DNA of 64,000 bases from Streptococcus taonis (GTDB lineage: Bacteria > Bacillota > Bacilli > Lactobacillales > Streptococcaceae). Location of the stretch: contig NZ_JARZZP010000006.1 in the NCBI RefSeq assembly GCF_029948085.1, forward strand, positions 1 through 64,000, read 5' to 3'. Positions 41,086-48,895 of this stretch are shown here, piece after piece; position 1 is the stretch's first letter, and the number at the start of each line of letters is the position of its first letter. The notes under the pieces are model-generated. The model did not search any database, was not told the origin of the DNA, and saw only the letters and a list, made by a program, of their open reading frames with translations. The translations under genes and the position numbers were made by a program.

Positions 41086-41105
41086 TTATGTTCAATCATT
41101 ACTAA

Positions 41106-41795
41106 TTAAAGTGAGTTAACGTCAACCTTGATACCAACACCTTGAGTAGTTGTGATTGTCAAGCTTGTTACGTAAGTTCCTTTAGCAGTAGCTGGTTTAG
41201 CTTTTTGGATTGTTTCGTTGAATGCTTTGAAGTTTTCAACCAACTTGTCAGCTTCAAATGAAACTTTACCGATGATGGCTTGTACGATACCTGCACGGTC
41301 TGCACGGTAAGTGATTTTACCACCTTTAGACTCTTCAACTGCTTTAGCAACATCCATTGTTACAGTACCAGTTTTAGGGTTTGGCATCAAGTTACGTGGT
41401 CCAAGGACACGTCCAAGACGTCCAACAAGAGCCATCATATCAGGTGTAGCGATAACTACGTCGAAGTCCAACCAACCGTCGTTGATTTTAGCAACAAGGT
41501 CGTCTTCACCAACGAAGTCTGCACCAGCAGCTTTAGCTTCTTCAGCTTTTGCACCACGTGCAAATACAAGAACGCGAGCTGTTTTACCAGTACCGTTTGG
41601 CAATACCATTGCTCCACGGATTTGTTGGTCAGCTTTTTTAACGTCGATGTTCAAGTTGTAAGCAACTTCTACAGTTGCGTCAAATTTTGCGAAGTTAGTT
41701 TCTTTTGCAAGAGCTACAGCTTCTTCTACGCTGTATGCTTTTGTGCTGTCGATCTTCTCAAGAGCAGCACGAAGTTGTTTGCTTTTTTTAGCCAT
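41106..41795 (-). CDS. rplA: 50S ribosomal protein L1
   Basis: Primary rRNA-binding protein of the L1 stalk and translational autoregulator. The 229-residue protein shows the L1 signature around [21 protein letters not shown] and the C-terminal [22 protein letters not shown] precedes the ATG. It follows rplK after 96 bases. That spacer contains a second copy of the L1-type leader motif, suggesting rplA is controlled both with rplK and on its own. Confidence 0.98.
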   Translation of the reverse strand: MAKKSKQLRAALEKIDSTKAYSVEEAVALAKETNFAKFDATVEVAYNLNIDVKKADQQIRGAMVLPNGTGKTARVLVFARGAKAEEAKAAGADFVGEDDLVAKINDGWLDFDVVIATPDMMALVGRLGRVLGPRNLMPNPKTGTVTMDVAKAVEESKGGKITYRADRAGIVQAIIGKVSFEADKLVENFKAFNETIQKAKPATAKGTYVTSLTITTTQGVGIKVDVNSL

Positions 41796-41824
41796 TTTCT
41801 ATTCTCCTTGTAAGTGGTTCAATC

Positions 41825-41840
41825 GATTTTCATCTCCCAC
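41825..41840 (-). promoter_or_regulatory. L1-type autoregulatory motif before rplA
   Basis: GTGGGAGATGAAAATC in the minus-strand RNA resembles the L1 binding site of the 23S rRNA stalk. It lies 30 bases upstream of the rplA start and recurs almost unchanged before rplK. Confidence 0.65.
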
Positions 41841-41891
41841 GTCACTTCTCGAAATGATGAAGTCTTGCGGGTTATATAGGGATGTTATTGA

Positions 41892-42317
41892 TTAGTCAAC
41901 AACAGTGAATCCCATAGAACGAGCAGTACCTTCGATCATACGCATTGCAGACTCAATGTTTGCAGCGTTCAAATCTGGCATCTTAGTTTCTGCAATTTCT
42001 TGTACTTGTGCACGAGTAACTGTAGCAACTTTAGTTTTGTTAGGTGTACCTGATCCTTTTTCAACACCTGCAGCTTTTTTCAAAAGAACAGCAGCTGGTG
42101 GTGTTTTTGTAACGAAAGTAAATGATTTGTCTTCGTATACAGAGATAACAACTGGAATGATCATACCAGCTTGGTCAGCAGTACGAGCGTTGAACTCTTT
42201 TGTGAATCCCATGATGTTGATACCAGCTTGACCAAGAGCAGGTCCAACCGGTGGAGCTGGTGTAGCTTTACCAGCAGGGATTTGCAATTTTACAAGTTTT
42301 TCGACTTTTTTAGCCAT
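41892..42317 (-). CDS. rplK: 50S ribosomal protein L11
   Basis: Binds the GTPase-associated region of 23S rRNA and is needed for stringent-factor activation. The 141-residue protein shows [26 protein letters not shown] at the N-terminus, the linker [15 protein letters not shown] and the C-terminal signature in [27 protein letters not shown] precedes the ATG. It is the first gene of the rplKA unit. Confidence 0.98.
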   Translation of the reverse strand: MAKKVEKLVKLQIPAGKATPAPPVGPALGQAGINIMGFTKEFNARTADQAGMIIPVVISVYEDKSFTFVTKTPPAAVLLKKAAGVEKGSGTPNKTKVATVTRAQVQEIAETKMPDLNAANIESAMRMIEGTARSMGFTVVD

Positions 42318-42354
42318 TTTTAAATCCTCCTTTGTGGTTTTGGCGGTAATTAGA

Positions 42355-42370
42355 GATTTTCACCTCCCAC
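42355..42370 (-). promoter_or_regulatory. L1-type autoregulatory motif before rplK
   Basis: GTGGGAGGTGAAAATC in the leader RNA, 37 bases upstream of the rplK start, differs by one base from the motif before rplA. It likely lets free L1 repress translation of the operon. Confidence 0.7.
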
Positions 42371-42395
42371 AAGTATGCTTTACACATACCCATCT

Positions 42396-42423
42396 ATTAT
42401 ACACTATTTTTTAAAAAATGCAA
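42396..42423 (-). promoter_or_regulatory. Promoter of rplKA
   Basis: TTGCAT (42418-42423) and TATAAT (42396-42401), 16-base spacer, minus strand. Confidence 0.75.
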
Positions 42424-42509
42424 GAGAAATTTTTATTTTTGATATTTCTTTCTGTTACACTTTTTTTGTGAAATCAATCTTCAGAATCTTCTACCACAAT
42501 GGAGTGAGT

Positions 42510-42995
42510 TCATTCGCCCAAAGTTAGTACAAAACTCACTCCATTTTCAGTAGTACCACTTTCCACAAATCCAAGAAACTCAAAGCATCTTCTAGAAATA
42601 CGATTGAAAGTATAGATTTCTTGAACTTTCAATTGTTTCCAACCCTTTTGCCGAGCTAGATCAATCAAAGCCTTCAAAACCTTGCGTCCAAGTCCTTGAT
42701 GTTGATAAGTTGGATTGCCAATCACAATAGGAAGATTCTCCTGAGATAAGGTGACATCCCCAATTGGAAGCCACTCTCCCTTTTCTCGAAACTCAATCCA
42801 GAACAAATCCCCGTGACTCTCTAAATAGGAATACATAGCATTTAATTTTTCTGAACTATAAGGTATTCTAATACCGTCTACAAGTTCCACCAAATCCACA
42901 TCTTGATACCAGGCCAAAGCTTCATCCTGATGATCTGCTAAAAAATAGGGAACTAAACGTAAGGAATCATCTATCTGAATGATTTTTGTCATCAT
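42510..42995 (-). CDS. GNAT-family N-acetyltransferase
   Basis: A 161-residue protein with a GNAT acyl-CoA fold. The acetyl-CoA loop is visible as YQHQGLGRKVLKALIDLARQKG (Q/R-x-x-G-x-G/A type, about 96-117), then KVQEIYTFNRISRRCFEFLGF, the usual C-terminal strand-helix of the fold. Substrate is unknown. Its start overlaps the end of the ParB-like gene by 29 bases, making it the last gene of the ribU operon. The second Met (42992) is an alternative start. Confidence 0.8.
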   Translation of the reverse strand: MMTKIIQIDDSLRLVPYFLADHQDEALAWYQDVDLVELVDGIRIPYSSEKLNAMYSYLESHGDLFWIEFREKGEWLPIGDVTLSQENLPIVIGNPTYQHQGLGRKVLKALIDLARQKGWKQLKVQEIYTFNRISRRCFEFLGFVESGTTENGVSFVLTLGE

Positions 42996-43386
42996 TTTCT
43001 ACTCCTAATACTAGCTCCGCTGCTTGATTAAAACCATCACACCAGTTATACCATTTTGCTTCATACTCATCTTGAGGTAAGATATGATTTTTTAAATCAA
43101 GAACAGAGTATATCTTTCTTTTCTCACAAGCTTGCGCATAGAGATGATATAGTTCATCACCTCCATCTCGATCAAACTCAGCAGAAATTGTATCCTGGCC
43201 TACCAACAAAGCCTGATAAGCCCTGTGATGGCCATCTGTAATCAAGAAGCAATTTCCAAATACAAGAACGCTAATTGGATTGATATTGGGCTTTTCTTTC
43301 GACTGATAAAGCATCTGGATATCTTGTAACTTCTTTTCTGATAAGTATAGTTGAGTCGGATGAAGATTTTTTATGTTGACTTCCAT
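42967..43386 (-). CDS. ParB/sulfiredoxin-like domain protein
   Basis: Start placed at 43386 (MEVNIKNLHPTQLYLSEKKL), which follows GAGGAG; an earlier Met at 43410 has none. The 139-residue protein begins like ParB N-terminal domains (NLHPTQLYLSEKKLQD) and carries the hallmark FLITDGHHRAYQALLVG (G-H-H-R) motif. It is too short to be a chromosome-partition ParB and lacks an HTH, so it is likely a stand-alone ParB/Srx-fold protein of unknown activity, possibly nucleotide-binding. It lies 27 bases after the PAP2 gene. Confidence 0.7.
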   Translation of the reverse strand: MEVNIKNLHPTQLYLSEKKLQDIQMLYQSKEKPNINPISVLVFGNCFLITDGHHRAYQALLVGQDTISAEFDRDGGDELYHLYAQACEKRKIYSVLDLKNHILPQDEYEAKWYNWCDGFNQAAELVLGVENDDKNHSDR

Positions 43387-43413
43387 TTTTATCTCCTCAA
43401 GAAGGGTCAATTC

Positions 43414-44064
43414 CTACTTCTGCTTTCCTTTGAAGCGCCATTGAAAACGCAGTTTATCGTAGAAAGGAAACTCCATAAACAAAACTCCTAGGCCTACACA
43501 AAGGCTGGCAATCACATCTGATGGGTAGTGAACTCCCAGATAGACCCTGGATACCAATACACTAACGAGATATAGACTTAGCAAGATTTGCACTACTTTT
43601 CTCCAAGTTGTATTCTTAATCCGTTGGCTCAAAATCACAATCAAAGATCCTACCATGAGCGTCACAGCTAGAGAATGTCCACTAGGAAAAGAAAAACCTT
43701 TTTCCTCTACTAGATGTACTATTTCTGGTCTAGGTCGTTGGTAGATATTTTTAAAGGTTACGATTAAGATTCCAGCTAAAGTCAAATTCCCCAGCATGAG
43801 ATAACTTTCCAGTTTCCATTGCTTACGGTAAAAAATAAAAGCTACAATGAGAACCCAAGTGATAATGACTGGGATATCAATTAAATGTGTGATTGTTCTG
43901 AAAAGGAAGGTCAAGGAATCAGGTAAGTCACCTCGAATAGCAGTCTGGATTGGTTGATCAAAGCCAATCAGCATATTAGGGTAAAACTTGACAATATAAC
44001 CTAAAATTACAAAAAGCAAAAGGGCAAAAGAGCCCTTCATCATAAATGTTTGTTTATCTTTCAT
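43414..44064 (-). CDS. PAP2-family membrane phosphatase
   Basis: The 216-residue protein has about six membrane helices and all three PAP2 motifs: KNIYQRPRPE (KX6RP), FPSGHS and SRVYLGVHYPSD. The active site would face the outside. Family members dephosphorylate isoprenyl pyrophosphates, phosphatidate or related substrates. Here it overlaps ribU by 11 bases behind an FMN riboswitch. A role in freeing riboflavin from external FMN is conceivable but untested; recycling of undecaprenyl pyrophosphate is the conventional guess. Confidence 0.88.
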   Translation of the reverse strand: MKDKQTFMMKGSFALLLFVILGYIVKFYPNMLIGFDQPIQTAIRGDLPDSLTFLFRTITHLIDIPVIITWVLIVAFIFYRKQWKLESYLMLGNLTLAGILIVTFKNIYQRPRPEIVHLVEEKGFSFPSGHSLAVTLMVGSLIVILSQRIKNTTWRKVVQILLSLYLVSVLVSRVYLGVHYPSDVIASLCVGLGVLFMEFPFYDKLRFQWRFKGKQK

Positions 44065-44617
44065 AGTATTTTAAAGTTGGTTTCAAAAGGACAAACAACA
44101 ACCAGAAAGAGATGGCAAAGATAATACCTTCAATCAGATTAAAAGGCAAAACCATAGTCATCAGGTAGTTGCTCAATCCTAAGATTTTCTCAATATCAAA
44201 ATTAGCAAACTTAGCGTACAAAGGAACAGCATAAACATAGTTTAGAACTAGCATAGCTAGAGTTAAACCAAGCGTACCAGCTAGTGAAGCTAGGACGAAA
44301 CGCATGGTTGTTCGCTCTTTTTCCCAAATCAAACCAAAAGCAAGTACAAAGACTCCCAAGGCAACAATATTCATCGGTAAACCAATATAGGTACTAACCC
44401 CTTGATTGTTCAGAAGGATTTTCAACAAGGACCGAAGGAAAAGCACTCCAAAAGCTGCTGGTAAATCCAAGACTACCAAGCCCACAAGGACCGGTAAAAT
44501 ACTGAACTCAATCCTCAAAAAGGATGCCGCTGGCAAAAGCGGAAAGTCAAAGTACATCAACACAAATGAAAGTGCTGATAGAATTGCAATGGTCGAAAGT
44601 CGACGTGTGTTTGTCAT
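44054..44617 (-). CDS. ribU: Riboflavin ECF transporter S component RibU
   Basis: Membrane substrate-capture protein that works with the shared EcfAA'T energising module. Start at 44617 (MTNTRRLSTIAIL) after GGAGGA gives 187 residues. Five to six hydrophobic helices are visible, with the typical N-terminal ALSFVLMYFDFPLLPAASFL and FSILPVLVGLVVLDLPAAF. The FMN riboswitch directly upstream supports riboflavin as substrate. It is the first gene of a four-gene overlapping cluster. Confidence 0.93.
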   Translation of the reverse strand: MTNTRRLSTIAILSALSFVLMYFDFPLLPAASFLRIEFSILPVLVGLVVLDLPAAFGVLFLRSLLKILLNNQGVSTYIGLPMNIVALGVFVLAFGLIWEKERTTMRFVLASLAGTLGLTLAMLVLNYVYAVPLYAKFANFDIEKILGLSNYLMTMVLPFNLIEGIIFAISFWLLFVLLKPTLKYYER

Positions 44618-44756
44618 AACAGGTTCCTCCAATTTTCTATAAAATCAGAAGAAGTTGGAAAGGATTCCTCTATCTATCCTTTATTTTTATATTCCAAAAG
44701 TTCCCCCTCACTCTTTTTTTAGCAAGCGGTTGCAATTTACCTATAAAAAATCAATT

Positions 44757-44776
44757 AGAATAGACAAAGCCATTCT
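44757..44776 (-). terminator. Regulated terminator of the FMN riboswitch
   Basis: AGAAT and ATTCT (AGAATGG ... CTATTCT on the RNA) form a hairpin directly after the aptamer, followed by AATTGATTTTTT. It is the probable expression platform that stops transcription when FMN is bound. Confidence 0.6.
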
Positions 44777-44778
44777 TT

Positions 44779-44993
44779 CGTCTTCTCCCATCCAGACTAT
44801 ACTGTCGGTTGTGGAATCTCACCACATCAGCTTGCGCTCGCGGACTTATTTGGCTAAGATATTTTAGATTTATCTAGGCGTCGTAGTCGAAGATAATACT
44901 TAAAGTATATCGAGACAAGACAACGACGAGAAAGCTAAAATAGCTAGTCAAATTTACCGCCGGTCGGGAATTTCACCCTGCCCTGAAGACCCC
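44779..44993 (-). ncRNA. FMN riboswitch (RFN element)
   Basis: The minus-strand RNA contains the conserved aptamer blocks: GGGTCTTCAGGGCAGGGTG, AAATTCCCGACCGGCGGTA, AGTCCGCGAGCG, GATGTGGTGAGATTCCACAACC and GACAGTATAGTCTGGATGGG, closed by GTCTTC with GAAGAC (P1). Between GGCGGTA and AGTCCGCG there is an extra region of about 100 nt holding a long stem-loop (CGTCGT ... ACGACG arms). It controls ribU and probably the three downstream genes. Confidence 0.96.
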
Positions 44994-44996
44994 TTT

Positions 44997-45025
44997 ATGA
45001 TAACAAAAAAAGCTTGCAAGCGCAA
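44997..45025 (-). promoter_or_regulatory. Promoter of the ribU operon inside the trmL terminator
   Basis: Extended -10 TG-T-TATCAT (TATCAT 44997-45002) and TTGCGC (45020-45025) with a 17-base spacer. The -35 lies in the trmL terminator stem, and transcription would start at the first G residues of the riboswitch P1 helix. Confidence 0.6.
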
Positions 45026-45027
45026 GC
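45012..45027 (-). terminator. Terminator after trmL
   Basis: GCTTGC and GCAAGC pair around GCTT and are followed by seven T on the minus strand. Confidence 0.88.
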
Positions 45028-45042
45028 ATTTTATCTAAGTGT

Positions 45043-45546
45043 TTATTTCAACTTATCTGTTTCATAAGTGTGAACCAGTTCGAGGCCCGCAAAGTTTTGT
45101 TGACGAAGTGCCTCATAAACAATCATACAAACTGTATTTGAAACATTGAGACTACGAACATGCTCATCATTCATGGGAATGCGGAGAGCTTTTTCTGGAT
45201 GCTCACGCATAAATTCCTCAGGCAATCCCTTATCTTCTCTCCCAAAAAGAAAATAATGATCTCCTTCTGTCGTGAAATCTGCATCTGAATAGACTTTTTC
45301 TGCAAACTTGGAAATCAAGTAGAGCTGACCATCCATTTTTTCCATAAAATCAGCCAAACTATCATAAAAATGAATCTCAAGCTTGTCCCAATAATCTAGA
45401 CCTGCTCGCTTCATCTTACGGTCATCGATAGGAAAGCCCATCGGTTTAATAATATGAAGGGGCGCATTCGTTGCTGCGCAGGTACGAGCAATATTACCCG
45501 TATTTTGTGGAATTTGGGGTTCAAATAATACAATGTGATTTGCCAT
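45043..45546 (-). CDS. trmL: tRNA (cytidine/uridine-2'-O)-methyltransferase TrmL
   Basis: SPOUT-class methyltransferase that modifies the wobble base 34 of leucine tRNAs. Start at 45546 ([18 protein letters not shown]) after AGAGGA; an upstream in-frame ATG at 45585 lies in the leader terminator and is unlikely. The 168-residue protein shows [11 protein letters not shown] near the N-terminus, then [12 protein letters not shown] and [17 protein letters not shown], which form the SAM-binding trefoil knot. The transcript has its own promoter and a structured leader. Confidence 0.94.
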   Translation of the reverse strand: MANHIVLFEPQIPQNTGNIARTCAATNAPLHIIKPMGFPIDDRKMKRAGLDYWDKLEIHFYDSLADFMEKMDGQLYLISKFAEKVYSDADFTTEGDHYFLFGREDKGLPEEFMREHPEKALRIPMNDEHVRSLNVSNTVCMIVYEALRQQNFAGLELVHTYETDKLK

Positions 45547-45671
45547 GCCTTGTTTCCTCTCACTAGTGCAAAAAAATAGCCACACTGCCCGGAGTCAAGC
45601 TCAGCAAACAGCGTGGTTAAGGCATCGTTAACTTACCTCACAACAGGTTTGAAGTAAATCAGCGAAACTAC
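45547..45671 (-). promoter_or_regulatory. Structured 5' leader of trmL with intrinsic terminator
   Basis: About 125 nt of RNA between the predicted start site and the trmL ATG. It contains GTTAA-CGATGCC-TTAAC and other small helices, then a terminator in which CCACGCTG (45609-45616) pairs with CAGTGTGG (45580-45587) across a 21-base loop, followed by seven U (45570-45576). The terminator ends just before the ribosome site. This looks like an attenuator or riboswitch. It matched none of the FMN, THF, SAM, preQ1, T-box or pyrR leaders that I can recall. Confidence 0.6.
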
Positions 45672-45677
45672 TGTTTT

Positions 45678-45705
45678 AGTATATCACTTTCAGCTTGATT
45701 GTCAA
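45678..45705 (-). promoter_or_regulatory. Promoter of trmL
   Basis: TTGACA (45700-45705) and TATACT (45678-45683), 16-base spacer, minus strand. Confidence 0.85.
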
Positions 45706-45939
45706 TAGAAATGACTTGATTTTTTCATTTTTTTTACAAACATATTTACATTAGTTAAAAATGCTTCTGTATTCATTAGAATTAGACGAAAATAGCTGAT
45801 TTATATCTTAAATTTTTAATAAGTAAGATTATCAATAGGACAATTTCCCACCCCAATAATGAAAAGAGTCGGTTGCCGAGTGCATTTTATTCTAAAAAAG
45901 AGTATGATAGATACATATTGAAAAAGTAGGTTATATAAC

Positions 45940-47289
45940 ATGAAGATTATTCTTGTCGGAGGGGGGAAAGTTGGTTCTGCCCTTTGTCGTTCACTTGTCG
46001 CTGACAATCATGATGTTGTCTTAATTGAACAGAACGAAACAGTTCTTAATTACATGACAAGCCGTTTTGATATTATTGGAATTGCAGGTAATGGAGCTGA
46101 CTTTGCCATGCTAGAAGCTGCCAATGTTCAAGACTGCGATATTTTCATTGCTATGACTCAATATGACGAGGTCAATATGGTCTCTGCTGTCTTAGCTAAA
46201 AAGATGGGGGCTAAAGAAACTATCGTCCGTGTCCGCAATCCTGAGTATTCCAACCCTTACTTTAAAGAAAAAAATATTCTCGGATTTTCTCTCATTGTCA
46301 ATCCAGAACTCCTAGCGGCTCGTGCTATTGCTAACATCATCGACTTCCCAAACGCTCTTTCTGTTGAGCGTTTTGCAGGTGGTTTGGTTAGTTTGATGGA
46401 ATTTGTTGTCCGTAAGGATAGCAATATCTGTCAGATGTCTATCGCAGACTTCCGGAAAAAGTTTGGCAATGTGATTGTCTGTGCTATTGAGAGAGATCAT
46501 AAGCTCATGATTCCAAGTGGAGACATGGTCCTCCAAGACAAGGATCGGATTTTTGTTACTGGCAATCGTGTAGACATGATGCTTTTTCATAACTATGTCA
46601 AATCTCGTGTCGTTAAGAGTTTACTCATTATCGGAGCCGGAAAAATCGCCTACTACCTTGTTGGTATTTTGAAAGATAGCCGTATTGATACCAAGGTCAT
46701 TGAACTCAATCCAGATCGCGCAGCATTTTTCAGTCAAAAATATCCAAAACTCTATATTGTACAAGGGGACGGAACTGCAAAAGATATTCTCCTAGAAGAA
46801 AGTGCCCAACACTACGATGCGGTCGCAACCCTTACTGGAGTTGACGAAGAAAACATTATTACATCTATGTTCTTGGATAGTGTGGGTGTTCAGAAAAACA
46901 TCACTAAGGTCAATCGAACTAGTCTCTTAGAGATTATCCATGCGCCTGAGTTTTCTAGTATCATCACACCAAAAACCATCGCTGTTGATACGATTATGCA
47001 CTTTATCCATGGTCGTGCCAATGCTCAATATTCAGATCTTCAAGCCATGCACCACCTAGCAAATGGACAGGTTGAGACTCTTCAATTCCTTATCAAGGAA
47101 GCTAACAAGATGACTGGCAAACCCTTGTCTCAATTGAAACTCAAAAAAGATATTTTAATTGCTGCTATTATCCGTAATGGGAAAACCATCTTCCCAACTG
47201 GTGAAGATAGCCTTCAAGTCGGTGATAAGTTAGTTGTCATCACACTACTATCAAATATCACCAAGATCTATGATCTGTTAGAGAGGTAA
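45940..47289 (+). CDS. trkA: Trk potassium uptake regulatory subunit TrkA
   Basis: Cytoplasmic regulatory protein of the TrkH potassium channel. The 449-residue protein has two RCK (TrkA-N/TrkA-C) units: nucleotide loops IILVGGGKVGSALCRSL at the N-terminus and LLIIGAGKIAYYLVGIL near residue 228, each followed by a TrkA-C domain. In pneumococcus and other Gram-positives such proteins bind c-di-AMP or ADP/ATP; the ligand is not visible. trkH begins 3 bases after its stop. Confidence 0.94.
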   Translation: MKIILVGGGKVGSALCRSLVADNHDVVLIEQNETVLNYMTSRFDIIGIAGNGADFAMLEAANVQDCDIFIAMTQYDEVNMVSAVLAKKMGAKETIVRVRNPEYSNPYFKEKNILGFSLIVNPELLAARAIANIIDFPNALSVERFAGGLVSLMEFVVRKDSNICQMSIADFRKKFGNVIVCAIERDHKLMIPSGDMVLQDKDRIFVTGNRVDMMLFHNYVKSRVVKSLLIIGAGKIAYYLVGILKDSRIDTKVIELNPDRAAFFSQKYPKLYIVQGDGTAKDILLEESAQHYDAVATLTGVDEENIITSMFLDSVGVQKNITKVNRTSLLEIIHAPEFSSIITPKTIAVDTIMHFIHGRANAQYSDLQAMHHLANGQVETLQFLIKEANKMTGKPLSQLKLKKDILIAAIIRNGKTIFPTGEDSLQVGDKLVVITLLSNITKIYDLLER

Positions 47290-47292
47290 GCT

Positions 47293-48732
47293 ATGAATAG
47301 AAGTATGGTACGATTTCTTCTTGCAAAGCTACTCTTGATCGAGGCTGGTCTACTCTTAGTTCCAGTTAGCATTGCTCTTTATTATCGAGAATCGAGTCAA
47401 GTTTTTACAGCTCTTTTCTCTACCATCGGAATCCTTGTTGTTCTAGGTCTTCTGGGAATTATCAGTAAGCCCAAAAAACAGCGAATCTATGCAAAAGAAG
47501 GGGTCTTAATTGTAGCTCTCTGTTGGATTCTCTGGTCATTCTTTGGTGCCCTTCCCTTTGTCTTTTCAGGACAAATTCCCAATATGATAGACGCCTTCTT
47601 TGAGATTAGTTCTGGCTTCACAACAACGGGAGCAACCATTTTAAATGATGTTTCTGTCTTAAGCCGTTCCCTTCTATTTTGGAGGAGTTTTACTCACCTT
47701 ATCGGAGGGATGGGGGTGCTGGTTTTTGCCCTAGCTATCATGGACAATGCAAAAAACAGTCACTTAGAGGTTATGAAGGCAGAGGTTCCTGGACCAGTAT
47801 TTGGTAAGGTTGTATCTAAGCTAAAAAATACAGCCCAAATCCTCTATATCCTATATCTCGCTATGTTCGCCCTTTTTGTGGTTATTTATTACCTTGCTGG
47901 AATGCCACTCTACGATAGTTTTGTTATCGCTATGGGTACTGCTGGTACTGGTGGCTTTACTGTTTATAATGACGGAATTGCCCACTATCACAGTTCTCTC
48001 ATCACCTATCTGACAAGTATCGGGGTTTTAATGTTTGGTGTCAATTTCAACCTTTACTACTACCTCATGCTCCGTCGTATCAAGGAATTCTTTTTTGATG
48101 AAGAACTCCGAGCCTATCTCTTGATTGTAGCCATATCAACTGGCTTAATCACGCTTAACACACTCCACCTCTACAGCGGAGTTTCACAAAGCTTTGAGAT
48201 GGCCTTCTTCCAAGTATCTAACATCATTACCACTACCGGTTTTGGATATGGAGATATCACGAACTGGCCTTTGTTCTCTCAATACATCTTGCTAATGCTG
48301 ATGGCAATCGGTGGTTCTGCCGGCTCCACTGCAGGTGGTCTCAAGGTCATCCGCGGAGTCATCCTATCTAAAATTGCTAAAAATCAAGTCTTGTCTACCA
48401 TATCACCTCACCGCGTTTTAACACTTCAGGTTAATCAAACGGTTATTGATAAGGATACTCAGCACAAGATTCTGAAGTACTTTGTGGTTTATATCATGAT
48501 TCTACTCAGTTTGATTTTCATCGTCAGTTTAGATACCAATAATTTAATGGTTGTCACGAGTGCTGTTTTCAGTTGTTTTAACAATATCGGTCCTATTTTA
48601 GGAACAACTGCAAGTTTCTCAATTTTTAGTCCATTTTCAAAACTTCTACTATCTTTTGCAATGATTGCAGGACGTCTGGAAATCTATCCAATCATACTGC
48701 TCTTTATGAAGCGAACCTGGTCTAAACGTTAG
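47293..48732 (+). CDS. trkH: Trk potassium uptake channel TrkH
   Basis: Potassium translocating subunit with about ten or more membrane helices and four selectivity-filter loops. The filters are recognisable as SSGFTTTGATIL, MGTAGTGGFTVYN, ITTTGFGYGDI and FNNIGPILG. The 479-residue length fits TrkH/KtrB-like proteins. It is the second gene of the trkAH operon and is followed by a terminator. Confidence 0.94.
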   Translation: MNRSMVRFLLAKLLLIEAGLLLVPVSIALYYRESSQVFTALFSTIGILVVLGLLGIISKPKKQRIYAKEGVLIVALCWILWSFFGALPFVFSGQIPNMIDAFFEISSGFTTTGATILNDVSVLSRSLLFWRSFTHLIGGMGVLVFALAIMDNAKNSHLEVMKAEVPGPVFGKVVSKLKNTAQILYILYLAMFALFVVIYYLAGMPLYDSFVIAMGTAGTGGFTVYNDGIAHYHSSLITYLTSIGVLMFGVNFNLYYYLMLRRIKEFFFDEELRAYLLIVAISTGLITLNTLHLYSGVSQSFEMAFFQVSNIITTTGFGYGDITNWPLFSQYILLMLMAIGGSAGSTAGGLKVIRGVILSKIAKNQVLSTISPHRVLTLQVNQTVIDKDTQHKILKYFVVYIMILLSLIFIVSLDTNNLMVVTSAVFSCFNNIGPILGTTASFSIFSPFSKLLLSFAMIAGRLEIYPIILLFMKRTWSKR

Positions 48733-48761
48733 AACAATCAACTGTACACCCTATCTTCTCT

Positions 48762-48780
48762 CTTCAAGGAACCCTTGAAG
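48762..48780 (+). terminator. Terminator after trkH
   Basis: CTTCAAGG and CCTTGAAG pair around AAC, followed by GGGGATTTTTT. Confidence 0.85.
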
Positions 48781-48895
48781 GGGGATTTTTTAGTTTCAAA
48801 AGACAAGACAGCTCTAAAAATCGACAATTGGGAATTTAAGGATTTTTCTCTCCTATCTTTTAGCTATAATAAGAAAAAAATATAGGGGATACTTT

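Noticed and set aside
40894-41100. T-box leader upstream of ilvB
   Set aside because: No specifier loop or TGGNACCGCG-type box was found; a CodY box explains regulation better.
45546-45585. Upstream start (ATG at 45585) for trmL
   Set aside because: It would lie within the terminator of the leader and lacks a ribosome site; the ATG at 45546 has AGAGGA and matches the family N-terminus.
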